Shown here one piece after another: positions 37,622 through 45,479 of a stretch of 64,000 nucleotides of DNA. How positions within the stretch are numbered: position 1 is the first letter of the stretch; each line of letters opens with the position of its first letter. This DNA comes from Labrenzia sp. DG1229 (GTDB lineage Bacteria > Pseudomonadota > Alphaproteobacteria > Rhizobiales > Stappiaceae). Both the position numbers and the translations under genes were made by a program. The notes beneath the pieces were generated by a model that did no database searches, was not told the origin of the DNA, and worked only from the letters and a program-made list of their open reading frames with translations. The DNA lies in the NCBI RefSeq assembly GCF_000521215.1, contig NZ_KI928916.1, forward strand, positions 95,375 to 159,374. Direction: 5' to 3'.

Positions 37622-37929
37622 AAATCCTCGTCGGGTCCGAGATCAGGCAGGGTTTCAAGACGCGCGGCTTCCTGCAGTGCCGCGTGTTCTTCCGGAGAAA
37701 TCCTGATCATGCTGAGAATGCGCGCGTACAGCGCCTTTCGGCCGTCCAGATAGCCGCTTTCGCGTTGCGAAAGTTCCGCCGGTGCCGCCTGGTAGATCCC
37801 GCATTCGGCCGCAAGGTCCGCCAGCACCGTTTCACCCTCGGGACACAAAAAAACGGACCGATAGGCCCGTTCGATTGCGTCCGCTCTGTTTTCGTGTCGC
37901 GCGATCCGTTTAAGGGAGTGCCAGACCAT
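37618..37929 (-). CDS. Small phage head-region protein (Bbp19-like)
   Basis: A 103-residue protein between portal and scaffold genes, a position and size matching the Bbp19-type small protein of Bordetella BPP-1-like podoviruses. It contains RADAIERAYRSVFLCPEGETVLADL, whose spacing (start helix, then GETVLADLA) fits that family, plus an acidic C terminus. It overlaps the portal gene by 20 bases and the scaffold gene by ATGA. Function unknown. Confidence 0.7.
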   Translation of the reverse strand: MVWHSLKRIARHENRADAIERAYRSVFLCPEGETVLADLAAECGIYQAAPAELSQRESGYLDGRKALYARILSMIRISPEEHAALQEAARLETLPDLGPDEDL

Positions 37930-39631
37930 CGAGCCCTCCCTCTTCTTCGCCCAGGGTTTTCAGCAGAGGCGCGCCGTCCCTGGCCATCTTCGCCAGACTT
38001 TCGCCGGTGGCAAGCTGCTGCTGTTGCGCAGCTTCCTCGGTGCGTTTCTGCCGCAGCGCTTCCACTTCTTCCGGCCGCCGTTTCAGCTTGGCCGGCAGGC
38101 CGAGCGAACGCCGGGTCAGGTCATATTCCTCCACCCGGTCGTGAAGGTCGGCGATCGCAGGGTCGGCCTGCGCGGCAATACCCAGATATTCCTGAAAGCC
38201 CATGATCGCCTCGAAATGCCCCGCCTCGCGCATCTGGTCGATTGGCGCGGTGGAGGTCAGGGTGACGTCACTTTCAAGAACGCTTTTCGGCGGCACCAGG
38301 GGCGAGCCCGGCGCAAAGGCACCACGGCGACCGAGAATGCCGACTTCGCGTTCGAAAAGCACTTCATTGCCGGACATGATGTTGGTCGAGAAGGGGCCGA
38401 TCATGTCGGCCATTTCCTTTCGGCGAATGTTGACCTCTGTCGCGGTGCGTCCATTGCCCTCCAGAAGTGTCTGCCACAGATCACCATAGAGACCGACACG
38501 CAGTTTTTCGCGTATGTTCTCGATCTGCGCATCCGCCGCGCCCGGGTTGACTGTTTCCAGCATCGGCCGGAACAGCGGCCGGCCCTGCTCGTCGATCAGA
38601 CCCGGGTTCGTCCGGCCCGGATTGAGGTCTAGCTGCCTCTCCTGGCGATGGGTCGCGATTGGCGGTCGCACGGCCTGTGAACTTGCGATCAGCCCGTCCC
38701 GGGCCAGGCTTTGCAGGCTCTTGATGTCGCTCATCAGCTTGGCCTGCGGCGGTGAGCCATAGGGCGACAGGCCGTCCCGGTCCCAACGACTGATCACCAG
38801 CGGATATTCAAAATACCCGCCACGGCGGCAGGCATGCCCGCTCTCTTCTTCGAAGTGGATGCTTTCGTATCGCGATTTTCTGATGTCGGCAGCCTCCTCG
38901 AAGCCGCCTTCACGCAGGAAACAGGCATGGACAAAACGGTATTCGGACGATTTGCGCTTTGGATCCTCCGCGTCGTCTTTCACCTTCTGGGAAACATTGC
39001 CGTCATATTCCTTGACCGCCTGCCAGGCCTTCAGCGTGCGCGCACGAAAGAAGCCGCAGTCATTGCCTTGCGCATCCACCACCAGAAAGATCTCGTAGAG
39101 CGGCACGTAGCGATAGTGGATCGGTGTGCGGATATCGGCCAGGTTCGTTTCATTCTCGATCGGGAACAGAACTCCCGTCCCCAGTTTCACTGTCGACAGC
39201 AGCCGGGACCGATTGGCAAGCGCAAATCCCGACCTGCCTGCATAACGCACCCGAAACAGGTGGTCGCGCACAAGTTCAAAGAACTCCTCGTCTTCCTGTC
39301 CGGGCGGCGGTGAAAACGGATCGCCGAAGCCAACGCCGTGCCAGTTGAATCCTTCCGGCATGGTCAGTGAACCGACGCCTGAAGCCAGCCGGTCCAGCAA
39401 CCAGACGGCAGTCGGGTCGTAAAGCTTGCGCGAACGTTCGCGCGCAGCGGAACGGTGGAACGCGCTCATGCCGTCAGGCACGACAATACCGCCCGGCCTG
39501 TTGAAGGCACGCTCCATATCCGGAGCCGTATAGGTCACATAGTCCTGCCAGTCGTTTTCGTACCAATGGCGTTCGGACTTCGCGCTCTGCAACTCCTGTT
39601 TCAAATCATCGACTATTCCCATCTGGATCAT
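37910..39631 (-). CDS. Phage portal (head-tail connector) protein
   Basis: A 573-residue podovirus-type portal protein: N-terminal helix (LKQELQSAKSERHWYENDWQDYVTYTAP), AVWLLDRLASGVGSLTMPEG, GFALANRSRLLSTVKLGTGV and NIRRKEMADMIGPFSTNIMS are typical of the BPP-1/P22-like collar-type portal. The glutamine-rich C terminus (RTEEAAQQQQLATGES) is also characteristic. It seems intact, unlike the downstream scaffold. It starts in an ATGA overlap with a 73-residue gene. No terminase gene is present upstream, where it would be expected. Confidence 0.88.
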   Translation of the reverse strand: MIQMGIVDDLKQELQSAKSERHWYENDWQDYVTYTAPDMERAFNRPGGIVVPDGMSAFHRSAARERSRKLYDPTAVWLLDRLASGVGSLTMPEGFNWHGVGFGDPFSPPPGQEDEEFFELVRDHLFRVRYAGRSGFALANRSRLLSTVKLGTGVLFPIENETNLADIRTPIHYRYVPLYEIFLVVDAQGNDCGFFRARTLKAWQAVKEYDGNVSQKVKDDAEDPKRKSSEYRFVHACFLREGGFEEAADIRKSRYESIHFEEESGHACRRGGYFEYPLVISRWDRDGLSPYGSPPQAKLMSDIKSLQSLARDGLIASSQAVRPPIATHRQERQLDLNPGRTNPGLIDEQGRPLFRPMLETVNPGAADAQIENIREKLRVGLYGDLWQTLLEGNGRTATEVNIRRKEMADMIGPFSTNIMSGNEVLFEREVGILGRRGAFAPGSPLVPPKSVLESDVTLTSTAPIDQMREAGHFEAIMGFQEYLGIAAQADPAIADLHDRVEEYDLTRRSLGLPAKLKRRPEEVEALRQKRTEEAAQQQQLATGESLAKMARDGAPLLKTLGEEEGGLDGLALP

Positions 39632-39849
39632 GCCCGCCCCAATAGAGTGACACTCGACCGGGAGGCACTGCCAAAGTCGGAAACTCCCAGCGGGCTGGTA
39701 TGGGTGGTCGCCCGCGTGCCATAGGCCGCTGCTCGGCGTCGTCGGTTCGTTTCCTGGAGGTTTTTCGCCTGCCTCTGCGGATCGGGTTGCCGCGGTGGTG
39801 GTGGAGTCGGTTCAGGGTCCGGCTGCTTGGAGCCGCCAAAAAAACACAT
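39628..39849 (-). CDS. Small proline-rich phage protein upstream of the portal gene
   Basis: A 73-residue protein, MCFFGGSKQPDPEPTPPPP at its N terminus, then a Gln/Arg-rich stretch. Such short MCFFGG-starting proteins precede portal genes in many podovirus-like prophages. ATG 39849 has GAGG at suitable spacing and is preferred to an in-frame ATG at 39876. Its role is unknown. It is coupled to the portal gene by ATGA. Confidence 0.6.
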   Translation of the reverse strand: MCFFGGSKQPDPEPTPPPPRQPDPQRQAKNLQETNRRRRAAAYGTRATTHTSPLGVSDFGSASRSSVTLLGRA

Positions 39850-39995
39850 GAGGTTTACCTCGCTCTGTTTTGACAAGATCTGTTAGGGAATTGACAGCTG
39901 CAGATGGTTGCCGCCTTGCATGTCCCTGCCACAGGCGGGAAACATCGAAAGACGATCCCACTCTTCACCAAACACCGTCGGCGGAAAAAAGGCGA

Positions 39996-42389
39996 TCAGG
40001 CCTCGGGTGTCTGCGTGTCGTGCACGTGGATTCCAGGTGCGGGCTTTGCTTGCGGCACCGGAATATTGGTTGGATTTGGATCTGCTTCGGGGACCATTGG
40101 CTTGGCTTCCGCCTCGGACTGTTTGGGTTGTGTCAGGCCGAACTCTTCAGCCTTTTTCCTTAGCCGCGCCATATGGGTCATGCGGCTGCGCTGCCAGGCC
40201 CGGTCCACATTCGCCTGGAAACTCTCCGTCACCACACGCCGCTCACCCGCCTCATCGTCATAGGACAGCGTCATCCGCGGGCCATAACCGTCTTTGTCAT
40301 ATCCCCCCTGCAGCCAGTCACTCCCCGTTCGCCGGTTCGGCATCACATAGACCTGTTTCGCCCTGATCCCCCGTTCTGTCAGTGCCTGCTCCGCATCCTC
40401 GCGCACATAGCGGAAACCGTCCTCTTCCAGATCGCTGTAGACCTTCTCCACGGGATACTTGATCACCGTGCCGTCCTCATGGGTGGCAAAGGCCGTCAGA
40501 CCCCATTCAAGCGCCAGGATCCGCGCAGCAGGCACCTTGGCAACCTCCTCGTCGCCCCGCATGTAGATGAGGCTCTGCTTCAGTTGTGCATTGTATTCCG
40601 CAAGCGCCTGCGCTTCTTCTTCCGGGCTTCCGCCAAAGCGCCTGATCCGGTCATAGGATGTCTTGCGGCCCGAAAACGAACCTGTTGCTCCAGATCCGGC
40701 CTGGCCCGATGCTGCGGCCAAATCATCCGCGCCGCTCCGCCCCGCCCCATGCAGGCGTTCCTCGGGCCAGATCGAGGGCGGCAGGATCGGGTCGGACCCC
40801 GGCAACCGGTCGACATCCGACAGCGGTGCCTCGCCCTCAAGCACGCGCCCGGGCGACAGGTCCGGATTGCGGAAATCCGGTTCCACCAGCCGTGCCGGTG
40901 CGCTTTCCTCCGCCCGGTGCAGCAGCAGATCGGTGAGTTCGTTCGTGCCTGCGCCGTTGGCCAGCGCTGCGTCCAGCTCTTCGCCACCGGTCCGGATCGC
41001 ACCGCGCACCTTGCCGATCGCCTCGGCGGCCTCTTCCTCGCTTTCGGCACTGCCAAACACCCGGTCGAGAACTCCTCCAACCGCCCCGGTCAGCGCATCG
41101 CGTCCTTCCACATAGGCGGCAAGCGCGGCAGAATCCGCGACATCGTCGGCAAGCCCTGCCATCTGCTGGACAAGGTCGTTGTCCGGATAGGCTTCGCCAT
41201 AAAGCTGCATCAGCGACACGACATCGTCGATATTGCCCAGAACATCCCAGGCTTTCTTCAACGGTCCGATTGGCGTGAAGGTAATTGCAAGGTCGATACC
41301 GGCTTCCGCCGCCAGGTCCTTCAGTTCTTCCTCGCCGAACTCCAGACCCAGTTCGCGCGCCGCCTGATCAAACGGAATGTTCCGCTCTTCAGCGCGCGCC
41401 TTGACCATCGAGAACACCGGCGGGATCGCCAGCCCGAGCAGGACCACCGGCGCACCCTTGCGCAGCATCTTCATGAACCGATGGCCGATCTTCGGCCCTT
41501 CCTGGAATGAGCCGCTCGCCTTGCCGCTGAGACCGGTCTCCGGATCGATCCGCCCCCCAATCTCACCGCCGCTCTGGCCGCCGGTCTGGCCTTCCGTCAG
41601 ACCGTCGAGCTGACCCTCGAACGGTGCGCCGGAGGGAGACAGTGGCACAGCAGATCCTTGATCAACCGGTGCAACACCAAGGCGTGCGTCGGCCTGGCTG
41701 CTGAGGCCCTTGATATCACTGCTGCGCCTCGGTTCTGTTGCCGCACGCCGCATAGGCTCACGCAAGGCGTCCGCATAGGTCTCGGGAAGATGATATTTTT
41801 CCCGCTCCAGCTCATGCGTCGCGATACCCCGTTCTTTCGAGAGGTCAAACTTGCCGTCTTGGATCGCCTTCAGAAGGGATCGCAGTCTCTCCGGATTGTG
41901 GGGCACATCCGGATGGGTCGCCAGCCAGGTCAGGGCAGATCTTGTGCTCAGCCGGTCGAATTGCAGGCCATACAAGGGGTGCTTCGGATCATCCACCCGA
42001 TGATCGGGCAGCTCCAGGTCGCGGCTGACAAGTTCAAAGTTAAACCGGTGCTTTTTCTGCAGCATGAATTTCCGGATCGACATATCCGAAAGCTCCTTGC
42101 CGCCGCGAGACGTGCCACGCTTGCCAAAGTCATAGGTCTCGTATTCTTCGATCGAGACCCGCGCGTCTACCTCAAGCAAGCGTCCGTTCACTCTTTGTTC
42201 TTGACTCCACTTTTGGAAGAACTTACCGTTCTTTGAGTCCCACTCACCACCATCAATCAACTCCTGTTTCAGGTCGTCGCTGAAGAAAAAATATTCACCC
42301 CGCCGAAGAAGCATAGACAGGCCAGTGACACCTGACCGCCGCATGATCGTGAGGATTTGCGATGCGTCGATGATGATCACTTTATCCAT
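39996..42389 (-). CDS. Large prophage protein with N-terminal PIN-like nuclease domain
   Basis: A 797-residue protein of unknown family. Residues 1-130 look like a PIN nuclease: VIIIDAS (D8), LKQELID (E43), GKELSDMSI (D102) and FELVSRDLELPD (D124) give the D-E-D-D spacing of PIN active sites. A Gly/Gln-rich linker (about 255-295) is followed by one transmembrane-like segment (about 313-329, APVVLLGLAIPPVFSMV), a long acidic helical region, and a C-terminal portion (KTSYDRIRRFGGSPEEEAQA to the end) that could be virion-internal. Its start overlaps the stop of the preceding small gene (TAATG). It occupies the slot upstream of the portal where a terminase would lie. Functions as toxin or ejected protein are both possible. 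Confidence 0.6.
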   Translation of the reverse strand: MDKVIIIDASQILTIMRRSGVTGLSMLLRRGEYFFFSDDLKQELIDGGEWDSKNGKFFQKWSQEQRVNGRLLEVDARVSIEEYETYDFGKRGTSRGGKELSDMSIRKFMLQKKHRFNFELVSRDLELPDHRVDDPKHPLYGLQFDRLSTRSALTWLATHPDVPHNPERLRSLLKAIQDGKFDLSKERGIATHELEREKYHLPETYADALREPMRRAATEPRRSSDIKGLSSQADARLGVAPVDQGSAVPLSPSGAPFEGQLDGLTEGQTGGQSGGEIGGRIDPETGLSGKASGSFQEGPKIGHRFMKMLRKGAPVVLLGLAIPPVFSMVKARAEERNIPFDQAARELGLEFGEEELKDLAAEAGIDLAITFTPIGPLKKAWDVLGNIDDVVSLMQLYGEAYPDNDLVQQMAGLADDVADSAALAAYVEGRDALTGAVGGVLDRVFGSAESEEEAAEAIGKVRGAIRTGGEELDAALANGAGTNELTDLLLHRAEESAPARLVEPDFRNPDLSPGRVLEGEAPLSDVDRLPGSDPILPPSIWPEERLHGAGRSGADDLAAASGQAGSGATGSFSGRKTSYDRIRRFGGSPEEEAQALAEYNAQLKQSLIYMRGDEEVAKVPAARILALEWGLTAFATHEDGTVIKYPVEKVYSDLEEDGFRYVREDAEQALTERGIRAKQVYVMPNRRTGSDWLQGGYDKDGYGPRMTLSYDDEAGERRVVTESFQANVDRAWQRSRMTHMARLRKKAEEFGLTQPKQSEAEAKPMVPEADPNPTNIPVPQAKPAPGIHVHDTQTPEA

Positions 42390-42859
42390 TATTGCACCTC
42401 CCGCGGAAAGGCGACAATCCAGGAGAACTCCTCCTTAACGAACTTTTCTGCTTCGGGAGAGCGCAAGGAGGGCAAATCTCCATTCACGACATCAATGGCC
42501 AGTCGTTTGCCGGCACTGAAAGTCGACGGACCCAGGTCGAAGTTCCGCTTCATGGCATACCAGCGCTTGAAGGCTTCAACTTTCCGGTTATCCTCGACCG
42601 GACACAAATCCCAAAATCCCTCGTCGTCCTGACCGAAATCAGGATTGTCATCCAGATACTTGACCCATTTAGCTGACTTTTTCAGTGCTTCAAGGATCTC
42701 CTCATGCCGGAAGAGTTCCTCCGCAAAACGCACTTCTTGCGCAAAGGCCAGCTTGATTGCGTTCCCCCAACTATCGCGAAAAAACGTCCGTCCCTCTTCC
42801 GTCTTTTCAAACGCTTCCAGCTCTTCCCGCCAGCCGGTGATATCTTCAAAATCTGCCAT
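42389..42859 (-). CDS. Small acidic protein paired with the PIN-like protein (copy 2)
   Basis: A 156-residue acidic protein beginning MADFEDITGWREELEAFEKT and rich in aromatic residues (EGFWDLCPVEDN, AFKRWYAMKR). Its stop overlaps the start of the PIN-like gene, the arrangement of an antitoxin or immunity gene with its toxin. A paralogue lies at 43051-43521; both share FW-L-P, AFKRW, LAIDV and SLR positions. The first 72 bases are nearly identical to the paralogue (70/72) while the rest has diverged. A LexA box lies 31 bp upstream. No known family recognised. Confidence 0.65.
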   Translation of the reverse strand: MADFEDITGWREELEAFEKTEEGRTFFRDSWGNAIKLAFAQEVRFAEELFRHEEILEALKKSAKWVKYLDDNPDFGQDDEGFWDLCPVEDNRKVEAFKRWYAMKRNFDLGPSTFSAGKRLAIDVVNGDLPSLRSPEAEKFVKEEFSWIVAFPREVQ

Positions 42860-42889
42860 TGCTCTGTTCCGTATTTCCTAAGCAAAAAT

Positions 42890-42904
42890 GTTCATGAATT
42901 GTTC
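42890..42904 (-). promoter_or_regulatory. LexA (SOS) box upstream of the copy-2 module
   Basis: GTTC-ATGAATT-GTTC, a perfect match to the alphaproteobacterial LexA consensus GTTC-N7-GTTC (GAAC-N7-GAAC in transcript sense), 31 bp upstream of the 42859 start. A TTGAAG hexamer 17 bp before ACATTT would place the box in the promoter spacer. The same 18-bp block recurs upstream of copy 1. Confidence 0.8.
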
Positions 42905-42910
42905 TGAACT

Positions 42911-43054
42911 TCAAGTCCCAACACACAAGGTGAAATCGTCGCTGAAAAAGAAATGATCGCCCCGCTTTGCGATAGCGATCAATCCGTCCAGCCCGAGGTT
43001 TTTCATGATCGGACTGATTTCATTGGCATCTATGGCGACAATCGTCTCCATCAT
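42911..43054 (-). pseudogene. Truncated PIN-like N-terminus (copy-1 partner, remnant)
   Basis: ATG 43054 (overlapping the preceding stop as ATGA) opens a 47-codon frame ending at TGA 42911. Its product aligns with the N terminus of the 797-residue PIN-like protein: IVAIDANEISPIMKNLG against VIIIDASQILTIMRRSG, and KRGDHFFFSDD against RRGEYFFFSDD. Similarity stops right after FFFSDD, and 6 bp beyond the stop begins the LexA box of the next module. It is the displaced 5' piece of a second PIN-like gene. Confidence 0.72.
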
Positions 43055-43521
43055 TCCGTCTCCTCTGAAAAGGCGACATAAAGAGGATAGTGCTCCTTGA
43101 TGTAATCCTTGGCCTGTCCGGTTCTCAAAGACGTTAGCTTTCCTTCCTCAACATCAATGGCTAACCAAATGGCTACAATTATCTTGCTCTCGCTGAAGGG
43201 AACTGGTGCTTTCATCAGACACCAGCGTTTAAACGCAATGAGCGTGTCGTGAGCTTCAATCGGATTCAGTTCCCAGAATTTTTCCTGGTGGGGTTCCAGA
43301 TCGTGCTCTTCTGTGTATGCGATCCACCAAATTCCTTTTTTCAAGGCCTCATGCAGTTCTTCGTCGGCGAAGATCAGATCAACCATCTGCACCACGTTTT
43401 CATAAGGCATCTTCACGTCGCGATAGCTCTTGTCCCCGGCAAAAAAGGCCCGTCCCTCTTCCGTCTTTTCAAACGCCTCCAGCTCGTCCCGCCAGCCGGT
43501 GATATCTTCAAAATCTGCCAT
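43051..43521 (-). CDS. Small acidic protein paired with the truncated PIN-like frame (copy 1)
   Basis: A 156-residue paralogue of the 42389-42859 product. It opens MADFEDITGWRDELEAFEKT, keeps EKFWELNPIEAHD, AFKRWCLMK, WLAIDVEEGKLTSLR and ends FSEETE. ATG 43521 matches the paralogue start, so the in-frame codon at 43530 is not used. The gene looks intact although its PIN-like partner is cut after 47 codons. A LexA box lies 32 bp upstream. It could be an orphan immunity or antitoxin gene. Confidence 0.65.
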   Translation of the reverse strand: MADFEDITGWRDELEAFEKTEEGRAFFAGDKSYRDVKMPYENVVQMVDLIFADEELHEALKKGIWWIAYTEEHDLEPHQEKFWELNPIEAHDTLIAFKRWCLMKAPVPFSESKIIVAIWLAIDVEEGKLTSLRTGQAKDYIKEHYPLYVAFSEETE

Positions 43522-43552
43522 CAGAACCAATCCTGTCTTGCCGCTGCAATAT

Positions 43553-43567
43553 GTTCATGAATTGTTC
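43553..43567 (-). promoter_or_regulatory. LexA (SOS) box upstream of the copy-1 module
   Basis: GTTC-ATGAATT-GTTC, identical including the N7 to the box at 42890-42904, 32 bp upstream of the 43521 start. TTGCAA lies 17 bp before ACATAT around it. The identical spacing to both genes supports function. The rest of 43531-43810 holds no gene; only a weak inverted repeat (CAGAC/GTCTG, 43705-43720) is visible. Confidence 0.8.
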
Positions 43568-43810
43568 TAAATTGCAACCAATGCGCGTGCAGTCGCTCGC
43601 GCAACTCAGAAGAAGCTGCTCTCCTGTGTCGTGCGATCCTGGCCGCACTTTCCCAATGTACCGTGATGAGGCCTGTTTTAGCCCTGTTTTGACGAAGCGT
43701 CCATCAGACGAAGATGTCTGAAGTGTGTTTTCAGACCAAACGGTCGGAAAAGTAATTTCGAAACAAGATATTAGCCCAGATATTGTGTTGAGCGCGTAGA
43801 AGATGTTTTT

Positions 43811-44635
43811 TCAAATTCTCCAACCGAGGAGCCGTTTTTCCAGGAAGCCGATCAACGCACTGACGAGAACACCCAGCAGCGACAGGATAACCACACCGGC
43901 AAACAAACGCTCCAGATCGTATAGCGACCCGGCTTCCAGAATATAGGCGCCGATGCCGTATTCCGCGCCGAGCATTTCCGCCGCGACCAGAAGAATGATC
44001 GCAATCGCAAGGCTGATGCGCAGTCCCGAGAGAATACCCGGCATCGCGCCGGGCAACACGATCTTGCGCACGATCGAGGACCAGGAAAGCCCGAAACTCT
44101 GTCCCATGCGGATCAGTGAGCGATCAACATTGTCCACCGCGCCATAGGTCGCAACCACGGTCGGCGTGAAGGTACCGAAGGCGATCAGCGCGTATTTCGA
44201 GCCCTCATCGATGCCGAACCAGATCACAAAGAGCGGCAGGAGCGCAATCTTGGGGATTGGAAAAATAGCTGCGACCAGCGGCACCAGTCCCGCCCGGGCG
44301 TAGGAAAACAGCCCGATCAGAACACCGATCGCAATTCCGGTGCTCGCCCCGAGTGCCGCTCCGATAACAAGACGGGTCAGCGACGGCTGCAGATGCTTGA
44401 ACAGAAGACCGCTTTCCCACAGCTCTCGGAAGGTTGCCAGCACATCTGTCGGCTTGGGCAGCGTCAACGCGGAAATCCAGCCACTCTCGGTGCCCCATTG
44501 GACCATCGCGATCAGGACGACGAAAACCGCGACACCGACCCAGCGCAGTGACCTGGGTGCAAATCCGCCGCCACGGAACCGCACTTCGATCGGCCCGTCA
44601 CTATCTCGTTTTTTTCCCGCCGCCGTGTCAGCCAT
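43811..44635 (-). CDS. ABC transporter permease (SsuC/TauC/NrtB type)
   Basis: A 274-residue inner-membrane permease with about six spans: VGVAVFVVLIAMVQWG, RLVIGAALGASTGIAIGVLI and the EAA-type loop IAFGTFTPTVVATYGAVDNV ... IVRKIVLPGAMPGILSGLRI, typical of the nitrate/sulfonate/taurine permeases. It overlaps the ATPase gene by 8 bases and ends the GntR-SBP-ATPase-permease operon. The ligand (aromatic, sulfonate or pyrimidine-like) is unknown. Confidence 0.9.
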   Translation of the reverse strand: MADTAAGKKRDSDGPIEVRFRGGGFAPRSLRWVGVAVFVVLIAMVQWGTESGWISALTLPKPTDVLATFRELWESGLLFKHLQPSLTRLVIGAALGASTGIAIGVLIGLFSYARAGLVPLVAAIFPIPKIALLPLFVIWFGIDEGSKYALIAFGTFTPTVVATYGAVDNVDRSLIRMGQSFGLSWSSIVRKIVLPGAMPGILSGLRISLAIAIILLVAAEMLGAEYGIGAYILEAGSLYDLERLFAGVVILSLLGVLVSALIGFLEKRLLGWRI

Positions 44636-45395
44636 CGATCAGTTCCTCGTCCGCAGCTCGCGCTTCCTCGCGCATGAGCTCCCACAGAAGGTCGTGTTTG
44701 CGCTGACAGACCGGGTCGCCAGCCCGGCGCTCACTGATCGGTGTATCGATGCTGATAATTTCCCGGATCCGCCCAGGACGGCGCGACAGCACCACGATCG
44801 TATGGCCAAGCCGCACGGCTTCAGCCAGGTTGTGCGTTACATAGACGGCGGTAAAGGGCTGGCGCGTCCAGAGGGCGACCAGGTCGTCCATCAGCAATTC
44901 GCGTGTTTGCGCGTCGAGCGCCGAGAGCGGTTCGTCCATCAGCATGACGGCCGGGTTGACCGCGAGCGCACGGGCAATGGCCACTCTCTGCTTCATTCCG
45001 CCGGAAAGCTGCTTTGGAAGCGCATCGGCGAAATCGGCAAGTTTGGTGCGGTTCAGCACGTCATCGATGATTGCCTTGGAGCGCTTGCCGCGAATGCCGT
45101 GATCCTCCAGCACAAGCGAGACGTTGCCCTTCACGGACCGCCAGGGCAGCAGTGCAAAATCCTGGAACACGAAGGTCAGCGGGTTGAGGCTGTCGGCAGG
45201 CGGTGCGCCGACTTGAAGCACGCGGCCGTTGCCGGGCCTTTCAAGACCGCCGATCAGACGCAACAATGTGGATTTGCCGCATCCCGATGGACCGACCAGA
45301 CAAACGATTTGTCCCGCGGGGATCTCCAACGAGATATTTCGCAGCACTTCGGTATGACCATAGTGATGGCTGATGCCGTCCAGTTTGATATCCAT
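44628..45395 (-). CDS. ABC transporter ATPase (SsuB/TauB type)
   Basis: A 255-residue nucleotide-binding subunit: Walker A GPSGCGKSTLL, Q-loop FVFQDFALLPWRSV, signature LSGGMKQRVAIARAL, Walker B AVMLMDEPLSALD and switch VTHNLAEAV. It is typical of the sulfonate/nitrate/taurine class. ATG 45395 (MDIKLDG) is preferred to the codon at 45449, which would run through the hairpin between this gene and the substrate-binding gene. Confidence 0.92.
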   Translation of the reverse strand: MDIKLDGISHHYGHTEVLRNISLEIPAGQIVCLVGPSGCGKSTLLRLIGGLERPGNGRVLQVGAPPADSLNPLTFVFQDFALLPWRSVKGNVSLVLEDHGIRGKRSKAIIDDVLNRTKLADFADALPKQLSGGMKQRVAIARALAVNPAVMLMDEPLSALDAQTRELLMDDLVALWTRQPFTAVYVTHNLAEAVRLGHTIVVLSRRPGRIREIISIDTPISERRAGDPVCQRKHDLLWELMREEARAADEELIDG

Positions 45396-45437
45396 GCCTA
45401 CCCGATAGCTGCCTGACAACAAGCCCGCATGAGACGA

Positions 45438-45463
45438 AACGGCGGCCATTTTCGGCCACCGTT
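45438..45463 (-). other. Hairpin between substrate-binding and ATPase genes
   Basis: On the minus-strand transcript AACGGTGGCC and GGCCGCCGTT form a 10-bp stem with one G-U pair, 17 bp after the substrate-binding protein stop. Such stems stabilise the binding-protein message and lower downstream expression in ABC operons. Confidence 0.6.
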
Positions 45464-45479
45464 CTCGCTGCGTTGATGC

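Noticed and set aside
43705-43720. CAGAC/GTCTG inverted repeat in the gap before the copy-1 module
   Set aside because: Five-bp arms are too short to call a terminator or operator, and no T tract follows.
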